DNA of 33,781 nucleotides from Bordetella parapertussis (GCA_945882755.1 CAMCWS010000139.1:1-33781), one strand, 5' to 3'. Counted from the stretch's first letter, positions 25,308-33,723 are shown. The notes: a model not told the origin generated them from the sequence alone. Program-made: numbers and translations.

Positions 25308-25373
25308 ATGTTTGCATTTTTTGACATGCAATAGAATATTTTTCAAGTCTAATTCATGACTCAAATATGAATA

Positions 25374-25406
25374 TGCGACCGAAACACGCTCCGAGTTAAT
25401 TGGAGC
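25374..25406 (+). repeat. Left copy of a 33-bp direct repeat bracketing the glycan cassette
   Basis: TGCGACCGAAAC...CCGAGTTAATTGGAGC matches 30966-30998 at 27 of 33 positions with no gaps. It lies 260 bp before the first cassette gene (25666). The region 25276-25665 has no convincing gene. Confidence 0.7.
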
Positions 25407-25542
25407 AAAATTTATCAAATCATCACCCAATATCTTGTATTTCCGGACCACAATATCAAATTCTCCACTCAGGCAGCACTGTCGCGTGGTCTTGCATTCG
25501 GATTTATGTTAAGACGGCACATATTTGGCCATTACTCATTCC

Positions 25543-25594
25543 TGCCCGAGACCTGCGGGCAAACAAAACGTTGGGGCTCACCGTTAGGGTGAGC
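25543..25594. other. Two adjacent stem-loops in a locally GC-richer non-coding island
   Basis: Stem 1 has arms TGCCCG/CGGGCA (25543-25561) and stem 2 GCTCACC/GGTGAGC with a GTTAG loop (25576-25594). The surrounding 25430-25600 stretch is clearly more GC-rich than the AT-rich DNA on both sides. It may be a structured leader of the 25666 gene, or a fragment of a mobile element. No U-run follows, so it is a poor terminator. Confidence 0.5.
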
Positions 25595-25665
25595 AGAGAA
25601 TACAGACTAAATTATTAATAAAAAAATACATATATCAAAAAATTCAACCATCAGATCACAAGTTC

Positions 25666-26748
25666 ATGAATATGACAGTAAAAACATTCTTTCAAAATAG
25701 TACATTAAAAGAAGCTAACACTCTTTTTATAAAGAAAGAATATGACGAGGCACTTCGCATATACAAATATATAATATCAAAATATGGAGAATTAGAAAAA
25801 GCATTGACATTTAACATTCTAAAGTGCGAGAGCGAAATAACAAAAAAAAATAGCAATATAAAAAGAAATACTACTGGCTTTGAGAGTCTAGAATATCAAA
25901 AAGAATACATCGAAGAGCATTACCTATTCACATCTAAAGCCATTACATTACGAGAGCTACACAGCTTAGATAAATATTCAAACAGTGTAATAAAAAAAAT
26001 ACAAGAACTTGAGAAGCGAATTGATGTTTTGTCATTCGATGTTTTCGATACAGTATTACTTCGCAATGATAAATCTGAAGCAAGACGCTTCTGGGAAATA
26101 TCAGAACATTTTTCAAAAAGAGTTGGTCTAGAAACGCTGAGCCTTTTTCTTGCAAGGATTGAGGCTGCAAATATTGCATATTCGATCAGTAAAAAAAGGA
26201 AAAACAATGTAGAAGGAAAGTATATAAATATAGCAAAGATTGTCTGCGCAATCATAGGAAAACCAAGCATGGTGCTTGACTATTGTGAAAATGAAATAAA
26301 TTACGAAATTGATAATCTTGAGTTGAGCAAGACTTTCGAAAAAATCATAGATAGTTGCAGGACAAAAAAGGTGGTCTTCATGTCAGATATGTATTTTTCA
26401 TCTAGAGATATAAAAATCCTTCTACTGAAGAAAATTGAATCAAAATTAAATATTGAGTTGGTTTTTTCATCTGCGGATGGCTGGGGTAGCAAAAGAGGCG
26501 CTGGCTCTTTATATAAACATTTAAGTAAAACAATCAAGAAAGAGCCTGAGAAAATTTGTCACCTCGGTGATAATTACTATTCCGATTTTGTCGGGGCAAT
26601 TGATAAAGGTTTACATGCAATATATTTACCATGCCCAATCCTTGAAATAAATAATAGAAAAAAATGCTATAACGATTTAAAAGAAGAATTACAAAATAAG
26701 TATCAAAAAATTATTAAACTTGATTCTATTCTTAATTTTAACATGTAA
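25666..26748 (+). CDS. HAD-like hydrolase domain protein of a surface-polysaccharide cluster
   Basis: The 360-aa protein has an N-terminal TPR-like helical part (about 1-90), then a HAD core. Motif I is SFDVFDTVLLR (D125, D128), motif II is MSD (S240), the Lys of motif III is near 276 (SKRGAGSLYKHL) and motif IV is LGDNYYSD (D302, D307). All catalytic positions are kept. The pattern matches the N-terminal half of COG5610-type predicted HAD proteins found in capsule and LPS loci, whose reaction is unknown. DNA is AT-rich like its neighbours. No clear ribosome-binding site; Met3 is an alternative start. The next gene starts 12 bases on. Confidence 0.8.
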   Translation: MNMTVKTFFQNSTLKEANTLFIKKEYDEALRIYKYIISKYGELEKALTFNILKCESEITKKNSNIKRNTTGFESLEYQKEYIEEHYLFTSKAITLRELHSLDKYSNSVIKKIQELEKRIDVLSFDVFDTVLLRNDKSEARRFWEISEHFSKRVGLETLSLFLARIEAANIAYSISKKRKNNVEGKYINIAKIVCAIIGKPSMVLDYCENEINYEIDNLELSKTFEKIIDSCRTKKVVFMSDMYFSSRDIKILLLKKIESKLNIELVFSSADGWGSKRGAGSLYKHLSKTIKKEPEKICHLGDNYYSDFVGAIDKGLHAIYLPCPILEINNRKKCYNDLKEELQNKYQKIIKLDSILNFNM

Positions 26749-26760
26749 TAGAGGGAAATT

Positions 26761-28791
26761 ATGAACTACAGAGATTTTGGTGAGTCAGTGCTAGGGCCAA
26801 TAATTAGTATTTATCTAAGTAGACTTCACGGCTCAATCTTAAATGGATCAGATGACAAACAGGCCATCTTATTCTGTGCAAGGGCGGGGGTCCGGATTTA
26901 CGATCTGTACGAGCAGTGGGCGAATAAAAGAGGGTTAGAGGTGCCTACTGACTCTAAAATCATAAGCATATCAAGACTGGTCGCTATAAAGGCACTATAT
27001 TCTAAGAATAGTGAAATGGCGATAAATATGCTAGGAAGAGAAAATTCAAATAACAGTCTTATTAAGACTCTTTCTAGTATTGGTTTTTTGAATATGGATA
27101 TATCAAACAGGTTGCAAAAGGAAATAACCGCACAAATTCCTTTGCATGAATTTATGTCAAGTGACATGTCACTGGCAAGGGATGTTAGAGAAGATTTATT
27201 GCGTCAAAGCAAAGCTATTCTAGATTATTTAAATAATCAAATTGGAGGTGCGGAGCGAGTATTAATGATTGATTCCGGCTGGAAGGGTACAAGCCAATTT
27301 GCATTAAAAAATGCATTTACAAATATCGAGTGGATAGGAATTTATTTTGGATGCATTGGACGATATCAGTACTCTATCGGAAACAATATTGATGCAAGAG
27401 GATTAATATTCGACTCAGAGTATTACAGGAATGATAAAAAGGAGACGCTTTTTGTCGTACACAGGCATCTTATAGAGTCTCTATTCGAACCCAACATCCC
27501 AAGTTGTATTATGCCGCCAGTAAATAATGAAAATACAAAATTTAATGGATTAGCTGAAAGCTTGGGTGGCGACTGGGATAATGTGTATATTGGCGTAAAA
27601 AAATACATCTCCACAGTATCTATAGAGTACTGTGATGAAATTAAAAATTATCACCAAGCCATTCAAAAACTTCATGAAATGGTATGCTATCCTGTGCGCG
27701 GTGATATCACCATTGTTGCAGGTAAAGCACGCTCTCATGACTTAGGTAGAGATGGACAAGTCGAGCCATTAATAAGTCCGAAAGATCGATTTCACGGGGA
27801 TTCAAAAGCACTGAGAGTTGAGCAAGCAATATGGCAGACAGGACAAATCGCTGCTGAGTATGACGTCGAAATTGTAAGGGAGCTTCAGAAGAGAATCCTG
27901 AGCGCAAACTATAAAAATCCAAGCACTTTTCAAAATAAAGCCTTCTGCAGCAATAATAAAACGGTTGCCATTATAACGAGAACAAAAGATCGACCTCTTT
28001 TGCTTAAGCGAGCAGCCGAAAGTGTTTCATCGCAAAGGTTTGTCAACTACACCTGGGTGATCGTCAACGATGGTGGGGATCCTGAGCCTGTAAGAAAGAT
28101 ACTAAGAAATTGCAAAATTGATCCATCAAAGATAATATTTTTATCAAATATTACGAGTATGGGAATGGAATCTGCTAGTAATCTTGGTATTAAAAATTCA
28201 AAATCTGACTATATTGTTATTCACGATGACGATGATAGCTGGCACCCAGATTTTTTGATTGAGACTGTTGGCTTTTTAAGCCAAAGTGAAAACGAATACA
28301 AGGGCGTTATTTGTGGGACTGATTATATATCGGAAGAAATAGTCGATAACCAAGTGCTTATCCATAAAAAGATCCCTTACAACGACTGGGTGGAAACTGT
28401 ACAAATATCAGAAATGTTGGTGGGAAATTTTTTTGCTCCAATTTCATTTCTTTACAGTCGTGAGGTCTTTGACGACATCCATGGGTATGACGAAAAATTA
28501 CCTGTCCTAGGTGATTGGGATTTTAATATAAGATTTTTAATGAAAGCAGATATAGGTGTTATTAAAAATACTTTAGCTAATTATCATCATAGAGATGTCG
28601 GCATGACAGATGCAAAATATTCAAATTCAGTAATTGGTGGAATTGATAAGCATAAAAAATACAATTCGATCGTGAGAAATAACCTCTTTAGAAGCTCATT
28701 TTCGTCAACGGGTTTAGGTGGATTATCATCTGCGATTGTTTCTGCATATTTTCAGCAAGATATTCGCGGAAGAATTGACAAGAGAATTTAA
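26761..28791 (+). CDS. Fusion of a HAD-associated (COG5610 C-terminal-like) domain with a GT2 glycosyltransferase
   Basis: The 676-aa protein begins with a roughly 390-residue region. GESVLGPIISIYLSRLHGSI, AILFCARAGVRIYDLYE and VLMIDSGWKGTSQFALKNAF resemble the segment that usually follows the HAD core in one polypeptide (FLARDG... and VDIGWxGT-like motifs). From residue 400 a GT2 domain follows: VAIITRTKDRP (402-412), NDGGD (436-440) and the metal-binding HDDDD (488-492), ending near 640. GT2 enzymes transfer sugars from nucleotide donors at the cytoplasmic side. AGAGGG precedes the start by seven bases. The HAD gene is immediately upstream. Confidence 0.85.
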   Translation: MNYRDFGESVLGPIISIYLSRLHGSILNGSDDKQAILFCARAGVRIYDLYEQWANKRGLEVPTDSKIISISRLVAIKALYSKNSEMAINMLGRENSNNSLIKTLSSIGFLNMDISNRLQKEITAQIPLHEFMSSDMSLARDVREDLLRQSKAILDYLNNQIGGAERVLMIDSGWKGTSQFALKNAFTNIEWIGIYFGCIGRYQYSIGNNIDARGLIFDSEYYRNDKKETLFVVHRHLIESLFEPNIPSCIMPPVNNENTKFNGLAESLGGDWDNVYIGVKKYISTVSIEYCDEIKNYHQAIQKLHEMVCYPVRGDITIVAGKARSHDLGRDGQVEPLISPKDRFHGDSKALRVEQAIWQTGQIAAEYDVEIVRELQKRILSANYKNPSTFQNKAFCSNNKTVAIITRTKDRPLLLKRAAESVSSQRFVNYTWVIVNDGGDPEPVRKILRNCKIDPSKIIFLSNITSMGMESASNLGIKNSKSDYIVIHDDDDSWHPDFLIETVGFLSQSENEYKGVICGTDYISEEIVDNQVLIHKKIPYNDWVETVQISEMLVGNFFAPISFLYSREVFDDIHGYDEKLPVLGDWDFNIRFLMKADIGVIKNTLANYHHRDVGMTDAKYSNSVIGGIDKHKKYNSIVRNNLFRSSFSSTGLGGLSSAIVSAYFQQDIRGRIDKRI

Positions 28792-28834
28792 TTGTTTATT
28801 ACTTTTTGTAATTTTTTATAGAATTGAGTGAATC

Positions 28835-29671
28835 ATGTCATCTTATGTGAAAAGTATAGTTAATTTCCAGCGCATGATTGACGAAAGAAATAAATTAACA
28901 CTTGCTGCTATTGATGCTTGTAGGGAAGTGGGGGATGATGCGTTGCCACCTGCTGACTTGATGTCATACATCGGGAGTAACAATGTTTCGCACTTCAGGT
29001 CGAACATGGAGTATTTCTTCAAAGAATTAGTAAGTAGATTTAATCTTGATTCATCCTCACGCATCTTGGACTTGGGGTGTGGGTGCGGACGGATGGCATT
29101 CCCATTTATAAATTTTCTTGTTAATGGAAAATATATAGGATTGGATGTGTGGGAAAAGGGAATCGACTGGTGCAAAAAAAATTTCAATCATCCAAATGCT
29201 GAGTTTGTGTGCCTGGCCTCGAAAAACAATTACTATGACAACCAAGCTAGATCGGATGTAAAAAATAAATATAGTCTTGCTGCAATTGAGGATCGAACTA
29301 TTGATTTATTGTTTGCAACTTCAGTATTTACTCATCTTACCTGGGATGATGCAGCTCTATACTTTGAGGATATGAAGAGAGTTTTGCGACCAGGTGGCTG
29401 TGCTTACATAACCTGTTTTAAATTAGATCGTTTCTTCTATTCGTATTCCGAGAAAACCGGAGACTTTATAGATATTAAAGAAGATGAAATAAATGCTGGA
29501 TGTTTTTATGGGTACTCAGGTCAAGATTTTTTCGCTGGACATAGTCCGGAATCTTTAAACAATCTAATTGAATTATCAGGCTTGGAACTGATTTCTTTTG
29601 AGTTAGGTAGTTGGGCAGCCAAACCAAGTGCTACACATTATCAGGATCTAATTGTGTTGTGTAAGAATTGA
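28835..29671 (+). CDS. Class I SAM-dependent methyltransferase
   Basis: The 278-aa protein has the SAM-binding motif RILDLGCGCGRMAFP (76-90), the acidic end of the second strand (IGLDVWEKGIDWCK) and VLRPGGCAYITCF in the post-motif region. DLLFATSVFTHLTWDDA is typical of class I enzymes. In this cluster it probably methylates a sugar of the capsule repeat unit; an alternative is a small-molecule precursor. There is a 43-bp gap after the GT2 gene. DNA is AT-rich, supporting common origin with the rest of the cassette. Confidence 0.88.
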   Translation: MSSYVKSIVNFQRMIDERNKLTLAAIDACREVGDDALPPADLMSYIGSNNVSHFRSNMEYFFKELVSRFNLDSSSRILDLGCGCGRMAFPFINFLVNGKYIGLDVWEKGIDWCKKNFNHPNAEFVCLASKNNYYDNQARSDVKNKYSLAAIEDRTIDLLFATSVFTHLTWDDAALYFEDMKRVLRPGGCAYITCFKLDRFFYSYSEKTGDFIDIKEDEINAGCFYGYSGQDFFAGHSPESLNNLIELSGLELISFELGSWAAKPSATHYQDLIVLCKN

Positions 29672-29718
29672 CAGTTCCAGCGATGATGACTTTATTATTT
29701 TAAATGAGGTTTTAATTC

Positions 29719-30861
29719 ATGGGTTCAAATGAAAAATTGCCGCGAGTTGGCATCTTGGGGACATCAGGCTCGATTTCCTGTGCTATGAATGGTCCAGATC
29801 GTGCGCTGGAACTTGTTGGTTTGAATACTGGCAATTTACTTTTTCAATATGCAATTGCTTCTTTTGTAAAGAATCCCTCTTTGTTCTTTCAGTTAAGCTC
29901 GGGGCTTGATATAGATTGGTTAAAGGATAATATTGACGTGCTTGTTATTCCTGCGTCAAACCAGCTGAATCCAGATGGTGTTTTCTGTAATCTGGAGTGG
30001 TGGTGCGATCTTATAGAAAAAGTCGATAAACCAGTTGTAGTTGTTGGTCTTGGAATTCAATCCGAAATTGATGGTGTATCCGCGATAAATTTACCTAAGT
30101 GGACGGTTCGTTTTATTCACTTACTTAGAGAGAGAGCTACATTAATTGGTGTACGGGGTAATTCCTCTAGGGAGTTGCTTGAGCGATATAGGGTATTTAA
30201 TTCGGTAGTTACTGGTTGCCCCTCAAATTTTTTAAACAAAGATATAAGCGGAAAATCTATATCCAGCAGAATTGAGTATTTTGATAACTGTCTTAAACCA
30301 AGGATATGCTATCTTCCGGGTACTCTTGAGGAGTTTTGTCGAGGTCATGAGCGATCAATTTTCGATTTGGTTTCTGATTCTTGTAAATCAATTATTTTTC
30401 AAACTAACAGTGATATTTTAAAATTTCTGCTTAATTCATGTAATGATAATTTTTCCACATATATTGAATGGGAGCGGAGTATTCTTGCACCAGAGAATAA
30501 TTATTCCGAATATGAGACTTTTCTTAAATCTAAAGGAAGATTTTTCTTTAGTGCTTCTTCTTGGATTGACTATGCATCGTCCATGGACTTGACTATTGGT
30601 ATGAGATTTCACGGTGCTATGGCCGCGATACAAGGTGGTTCGCTGGGTGTTTGTATCGCTTTTGATAGTAGAACTCTTGAGCTTGTAAATACGATGGGCT
30701 TTCCATATATTCTTGCTGATGACTTGAAGCTCTTAAAAAATATAAGTAATTTACGTTCAATTATTAATTTTGATCCAAATGTCTTTGATGATTGTCGTAA
30801 GTCGTTGGCTTTTCCCCTTCTTGATTGCCTGAATAACCATGGTGTTTTGGCGAGATTTTGA
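29719..30861 (+). CDS. Polysaccharide pyruvyltransferase-family protein
   Basis: The 380-aa protein has features of the polysaccharide pyruvyltransferase family (PF04230, CsaB/WcaK-like): LNTGNLLFQYAIASF at the N-terminus, IGVRGNSSRELLERYRV with VVTGCPS (about 143-169), and LTIGMRFHGAMAAIQGG (291-307), where the RxHG motif contributes to PEP binding. Members add a ketal-linked pyruvate to a sugar, giving the polymer a negative charge, or act in related modifications. AGGTTTT-type DNA before the ATG gives only a weak ribosome-binding site. It is the last gene of the AT-rich cassette before the right direct repeat. Confidence 0.87.
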   Translation: MGSNEKLPRVGILGTSGSISCAMNGPDRALELVGLNTGNLLFQYAIASFVKNPSLFFQLSSGLDIDWLKDNIDVLVIPASNQLNPDGVFCNLEWWCDLIEKVDKPVVVVGLGIQSEIDGVSAINLPKWTVRFIHLLRERATLIGVRGNSSRELLERYRVFNSVVTGCPSNFLNKDISGKSISSRIEYFDNCLKPRICYLPGTLEEFCRGHERSIFDLVSDSCKSIIFQTNSDILKFLLNSCNDNFSTYIEWERSILAPENNYSEYETFLKSKGRFFFSASSWIDYASSMDLTIGMRFHGAMAAIQGGSLGVCIAFDSRTLELVNTMGFPYILADDLKLLKNISNLRSIINFDPNVFDDCRKSLAFPLLDCLNNHGVLARF

Positions 30862-30965
30862 TTTTGTTGATTTAAGGAAACTTTGTAAATACTTCACTCC
30901 TTTTTTGCTTGGTCTAAGACGCGCTGGTGATCTTGAGCCACGAGGGTTCGAGTCTTTTTTGATTC

Positions 30966-30998
30966 TGCGACCCAAACCTGCCCCGAGTTAATTTCAGC
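30966..30998 (+). repeat. Right copy of the 33-bp direct repeat
   Basis: TGCGACCCAAAC...CCGAGTTAATTTCAGC matches 25374-25406 at 27 of 33 positions in the same orientation. It lies in the 381-bp gap 30862-31242, which contains no gene. Just upstream, 30950-30960 reads GGTTCGAGTC, like a tRNA T-arm. A weak promoter (TTGATA near 31148, 16 bases, TAATAA) may serve the next gene. Confidence 0.7.
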
Positions 30999-31242
30999 TG
31001 AATTCAGATTGCATTTGTTGTTTTAATTGTTTCATTCAAAAATTAATTATATGACTAACCTCTGAATGATAGGGTTGATTTTTTGCTTGCGTAAGTTTCT
31101 GTTTCATGCCTTGCTAATTTTTTATCGATGCAGTTGATAAATTTTGATATATTTCAGGAAATTAATAATAATAGAGTTGACTAAATAAATAATCATCATT
31201 CTTTGTGGGGCAGTTTATTTAAAGCTGCTTTTGAATTTTTAG

Positions 31243-33300
31243 ATGTTACGTATTAATAATTTTTTTGTCCTAAACGTGCGCATTTTGGGCTGGCACATGC
31301 TTGAAATGGGAATAGCCTACGACCAACCTTTAGTCACCCTTAAACTGTTCTTGGATGCTCATCCTATTTCGGAACAGTCCACCTCCTTTGAACTCCCATT
31401 TAAAAATGGCTCCATCACCAAGCGCCTTATTTATTCACCAAAGTGCTTTCAACGCTTGCGCATCCAATCCATAGATGTTGGTAATGAATACGCCACAAAG
31501 CATTTGCGCATGGTTTGGCTCCCCCCTTGGTTTGCTCATGACCGCTTGGCCCAACGCTTGGTCAATATGCATCACCTTTACCGAGACTTATCCAAGTCTC
31601 AGGTCCTGTCCCATATCAAACAAACAGCCAAAACCCAAGGTATTCATTGGCGTGATTTGGCTTTGCAACATTACGACGAAACCTTTCAGCGCCACAACCC
31701 CCTTACCAGTTACCCGCAGTGGTTGCATAAGCAAACGCCTATCAGTCAGTCGCAAGCGCTTGAAACGGTTCAAACATGGGCTCACCAGCCCTTGGTGTCC
31801 ATTCTTTTATATGGCAACAACCCTAATTCGGCATACATAAATCAATGCATAACTGCCTTACAAGCTCAGTATTACCCCCATTGGGAGTTGTGCAGGGTAG
31901 ATGGCAAGTCGGCCACTGCTCTTAATGCTGCCCTGTCTTTGGCCAAAGGCGAATTTCTCGCCCTGCTAGACCACGACGACTGCCTCACCCCAGACGCTTT
32001 GTTTCAAGTGGTCAAGGCACTGCAAACCCAGCCCGATGCCGGTTTGCTCTACAGCGATGAAGACAAAATCAACGACGCTGGCGAAAGGTTTGAGCCGCAC
32101 TTCAAGCCCCAATGGAACCCAGACCTGCTGTTGGCGCAAAACTACCTGTCGCACTTAGGCGTTTACCGGACCAGCTTGGTGCGAGAGGTGGGCGGTTTTC
32201 GTGAAGGCTTTGAAGGCAGCCAAGACCACGACTTGGCCCTGCGCATCAGCCGCCGCTTGCGGCCCCACCAAGTGGTTCACATTCCCCATGTGCTCTACCA
32301 CTGGCGAGCCACAACGGGTTCCACAGCGCTGAACGCCTCTGCAAAAACCTACACCTCCCAAGCAGGACTAAAGGCGGTGCAAGACCACTTGGTCCATACC
32401 CACCCAGGTGCCACGGCCAGTGCAGGGCAGGGCGCCAACACTTACCGCATTCACTGGCCGTTGCCGCAACCCGCACCTTTGGTCAGCCTGTTGGTGCCCA
32501 CCCGTGACAAGCTGGATGTGCTGCAACCCTGTGTGGACGCCCTGTTGCAGCGCACCAGCTACGCCCATTTCGAGTTATTGATCTTGGACAACCAAAGCAC
32601 CTGCAGCCAAACACTGGCCTATATGAAAGAGGTGGCTGTTCGTGACCCACGGGTGCGGGTGCTGCGCTGGAACCATGCGTTCAATTACTCGGCCATCAAC
32701 AACTTTGGCGTGGCGCAAGCCCGTGGCAGCATCATTGGCTTGGTGAACAACGACATCGAGCCCATCAACCCCGATTGGCTTGACGAAATGGTGCGCCAAG
32801 TGTGCCGCCCCGACATTGGCTGTGTAGGTGCCAAGCTCTATTACCCCAATGACACCATTCAACACGCCGGTGTGGTGCTGGGCATTGGCGGCGTGGCGGG
32901 GCACTCGCAAAAGTACTTCAGCCGAAATGCCAACGGTTACTTTGGTCGGCTGCACTTGGCGCACAACGTGTCTGCCGTTACCGCCGCTTGTTTGCTTGTG
33001 CGCAAGGCGGTGTTCCAAGAGGTGGGCGGTTTGGACGAGGTGAACCTGAAGGTGTCGTTCAACGACGTGGACTTTTGCCTCAAGGTGCGTGAGGCGGGTT
33101 ACCGCAACCTGTTCACGCCCTATGCCGAGCTGTACCACCACGAATCCATCTCCCGTGGCCCCAACGACACCCGTGCCAAGCGAGCCGTGGCCGACGCCGA
33201 GGCCAGTTTCATGCGGCAAAAGTGGGGAAAGCTGCTCGACAACGACCCCTACTACAACCCCAACCTCACTTTGGTGTTTGAGGATTTTTCGTTGAGGTAA
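31243..33300 (+). CDS. Double-domain GT2 glycosyltransferase
   Basis: The 685-aa protein has a poorly conserved N-terminal 180 residues and two GT2 domains. Domain 1 (about 184-355) has DHDD (243-246) and SQDHDLALRI (326-335), but is about 40 residues short between WELCRVDG (214-221) and the NAALSLAKGEF helix. Domain 2 (about 412-620) has LLVPTRDKLDVL, LILDNQST, VNND (501-504) and FNDVDFCLKVREAGYRN, and looks complete. Such proteins add two sugars or polymerise. The 5' end is AT-rich and the 3' two thirds GC-rich, so the gene spans the right edge of the cassette. The start is uncertain; no ribosome-binding site. Confidence 0.88.
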   Translation: MLRINNFFVLNVRILGWHMLEMGIAYDQPLVTLKLFLDAHPISEQSTSFELPFKNGSITKRLIYSPKCFQRLRIQSIDVGNEYATKHLRMVWLPPWFAHDRLAQRLVNMHHLYRDLSKSQVLSHIKQTAKTQGIHWRDLALQHYDETFQRHNPLTSYPQWLHKQTPISQSQALETVQTWAHQPLVSILLYGNNPNSAYINQCITALQAQYYPHWELCRVDGKSATALNAALSLAKGEFLALLDHDDCLTPDALFQVVKALQTQPDAGLLYSDEDKINDAGERFEPHFKPQWNPDLLLAQNYLSHLGVYRTSLVREVGGFREGFEGSQDHDLALRISRRLRPHQVVHIPHVLYHWRATTGSTALNASAKTYTSQAGLKAVQDHLVHTHPGATASAGQGANTYRIHWPLPQPAPLVSLLVPTRDKLDVLQPCVDALLQRTSYAHFELLILDNQSTCSQTLAYMKEVAVRDPRVRVLRWNHAFNYSAINNFGVAQARGSIIGLVNNDIEPINPDWLDEMVRQVCRPDIGCVGAKLYYPNDTIQHAGVVLGIGGVAGHSQKYFSRNANGYFGRLHLAHNVSAVTAACLLVRKAVFQEVGGLDEVNLKVSFNDVDFCLKVREAGYRNLFTPYAELYHHESISRGPNDTRAKRAVADAEASFMRQKWGKLLDNDPYYNPNLTLVFEDFSLR

Positions 33301-33301
33301 G

Positions 33302-33433
33302 GGGATTGCTTCGCTGCGCTCGCAATGACCAAGGGCGTCATTGCGAGGGGCGTCATTGCGAGGAGCGAAGCGACGAAGCAATCTCCCGTCATTGCGAAGC
33401 CCGAAGGGCTGAAGCAATCTAGGTCGCAATGAC
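33302..33433. repeat. Cluster of dispersed palindromic repeats after the capsule locus
   Basis: One inverted unit (GATTGCTTCGCTGCGCTCGC... at 33304-33329) is followed by forward units (GTCATTGCGAGGAGCGAAGC..., 33336-33394, and a variant at 33389-33420). This is the same family as at 16641, so the capsule locus has these elements on both sides and one inside kpsM. Confidence 0.9.
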
Positions 33434-33457
33434 TTGATAGCTTTTACTATCTTCAAA

Positions 33458-33480
33458 GAATACAATGAATACGTGTATTC
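33458..33480. promoter_or_regulatory. Probable operator of the RelBE-type pair
   Basis: Three copies of one half-site are present: GAATAC (33458), GAATAC (33467) and the inverted GTATTC (33475). The last two form a palindrome with a 2-base centre. It lies 16 bases before the antitoxin start, and a GATAG/CTATC hairpin (33436-33451) precedes it. This arrangement fits autoregulation by a ribbon-helix-helix antitoxin. Confidence 0.5.
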
Positions 33481-33495
33481 AACTTGGAGCCAACC

Positions 33496-33723
33496 TTGCC
33501 CACTTCCATCAGACTCACCCCATCCGTAGAAGCGCGTTTGGACAATTTGGCCCAAAAACCCGGACGGACCAAGGCGTTTTATTTGCGTGAGTTGGTTGAG
33601 CGTGGCTTGCAAGACCTAGAAGACTATTACCGTGCCAACGAGGTATTCAAACGTGTACAGCAAGGCCAAGAAGAGGTGCTTTCAAGTGAACAGGTGAAAA
33701 AAGAGCTTGGTTTGGAGCATTGA
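33496..33723 (+). CDS. RelB-type ribbon-helix-helix antitoxin
   Basis: From the TTG at 33496 the protein is 75 aa (MPTSIRLTPSVEARLDNLAQ...). The N-terminal TSIRL strand and the following helices form a ribbon-helix-helix DNA-binding domain; the C-terminal half (EVLSSEQVKKELGLEH) would bind the toxin. A TTG at 33484 opens the frame earlier, but GGAG (33486-33489) lies six bases before 33496, so the later start is preferred. The gene overlaps the start of a RelE/ParE-like toxin by 17 bases. RelB, DinJ or ParD-like naming cannot be decided. Confidence 0.85.
   Translation: MPTSIRLTPSVEARLDNLAQKPGRTKAFYLRELVERGLQDLEDYYRANEVFKRVQQGQEEVLSSEQVKKELGLEH

Noticed and set aside
25565..25594. Integron attC-like site (GTTGGGG and GTTAGGG next to a hairpin)
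   Set aside because: Neither matches GTTRRRY with a paired RYYYAAC at the other end, and no integrase is present.
25400..25618. Open frame of 72 codons in the non-coding gap
   Set aside because: No recognisable motif or ribosome-binding site, and the stem-loops lie within it; at least one other frame is equally open across the same stretch.
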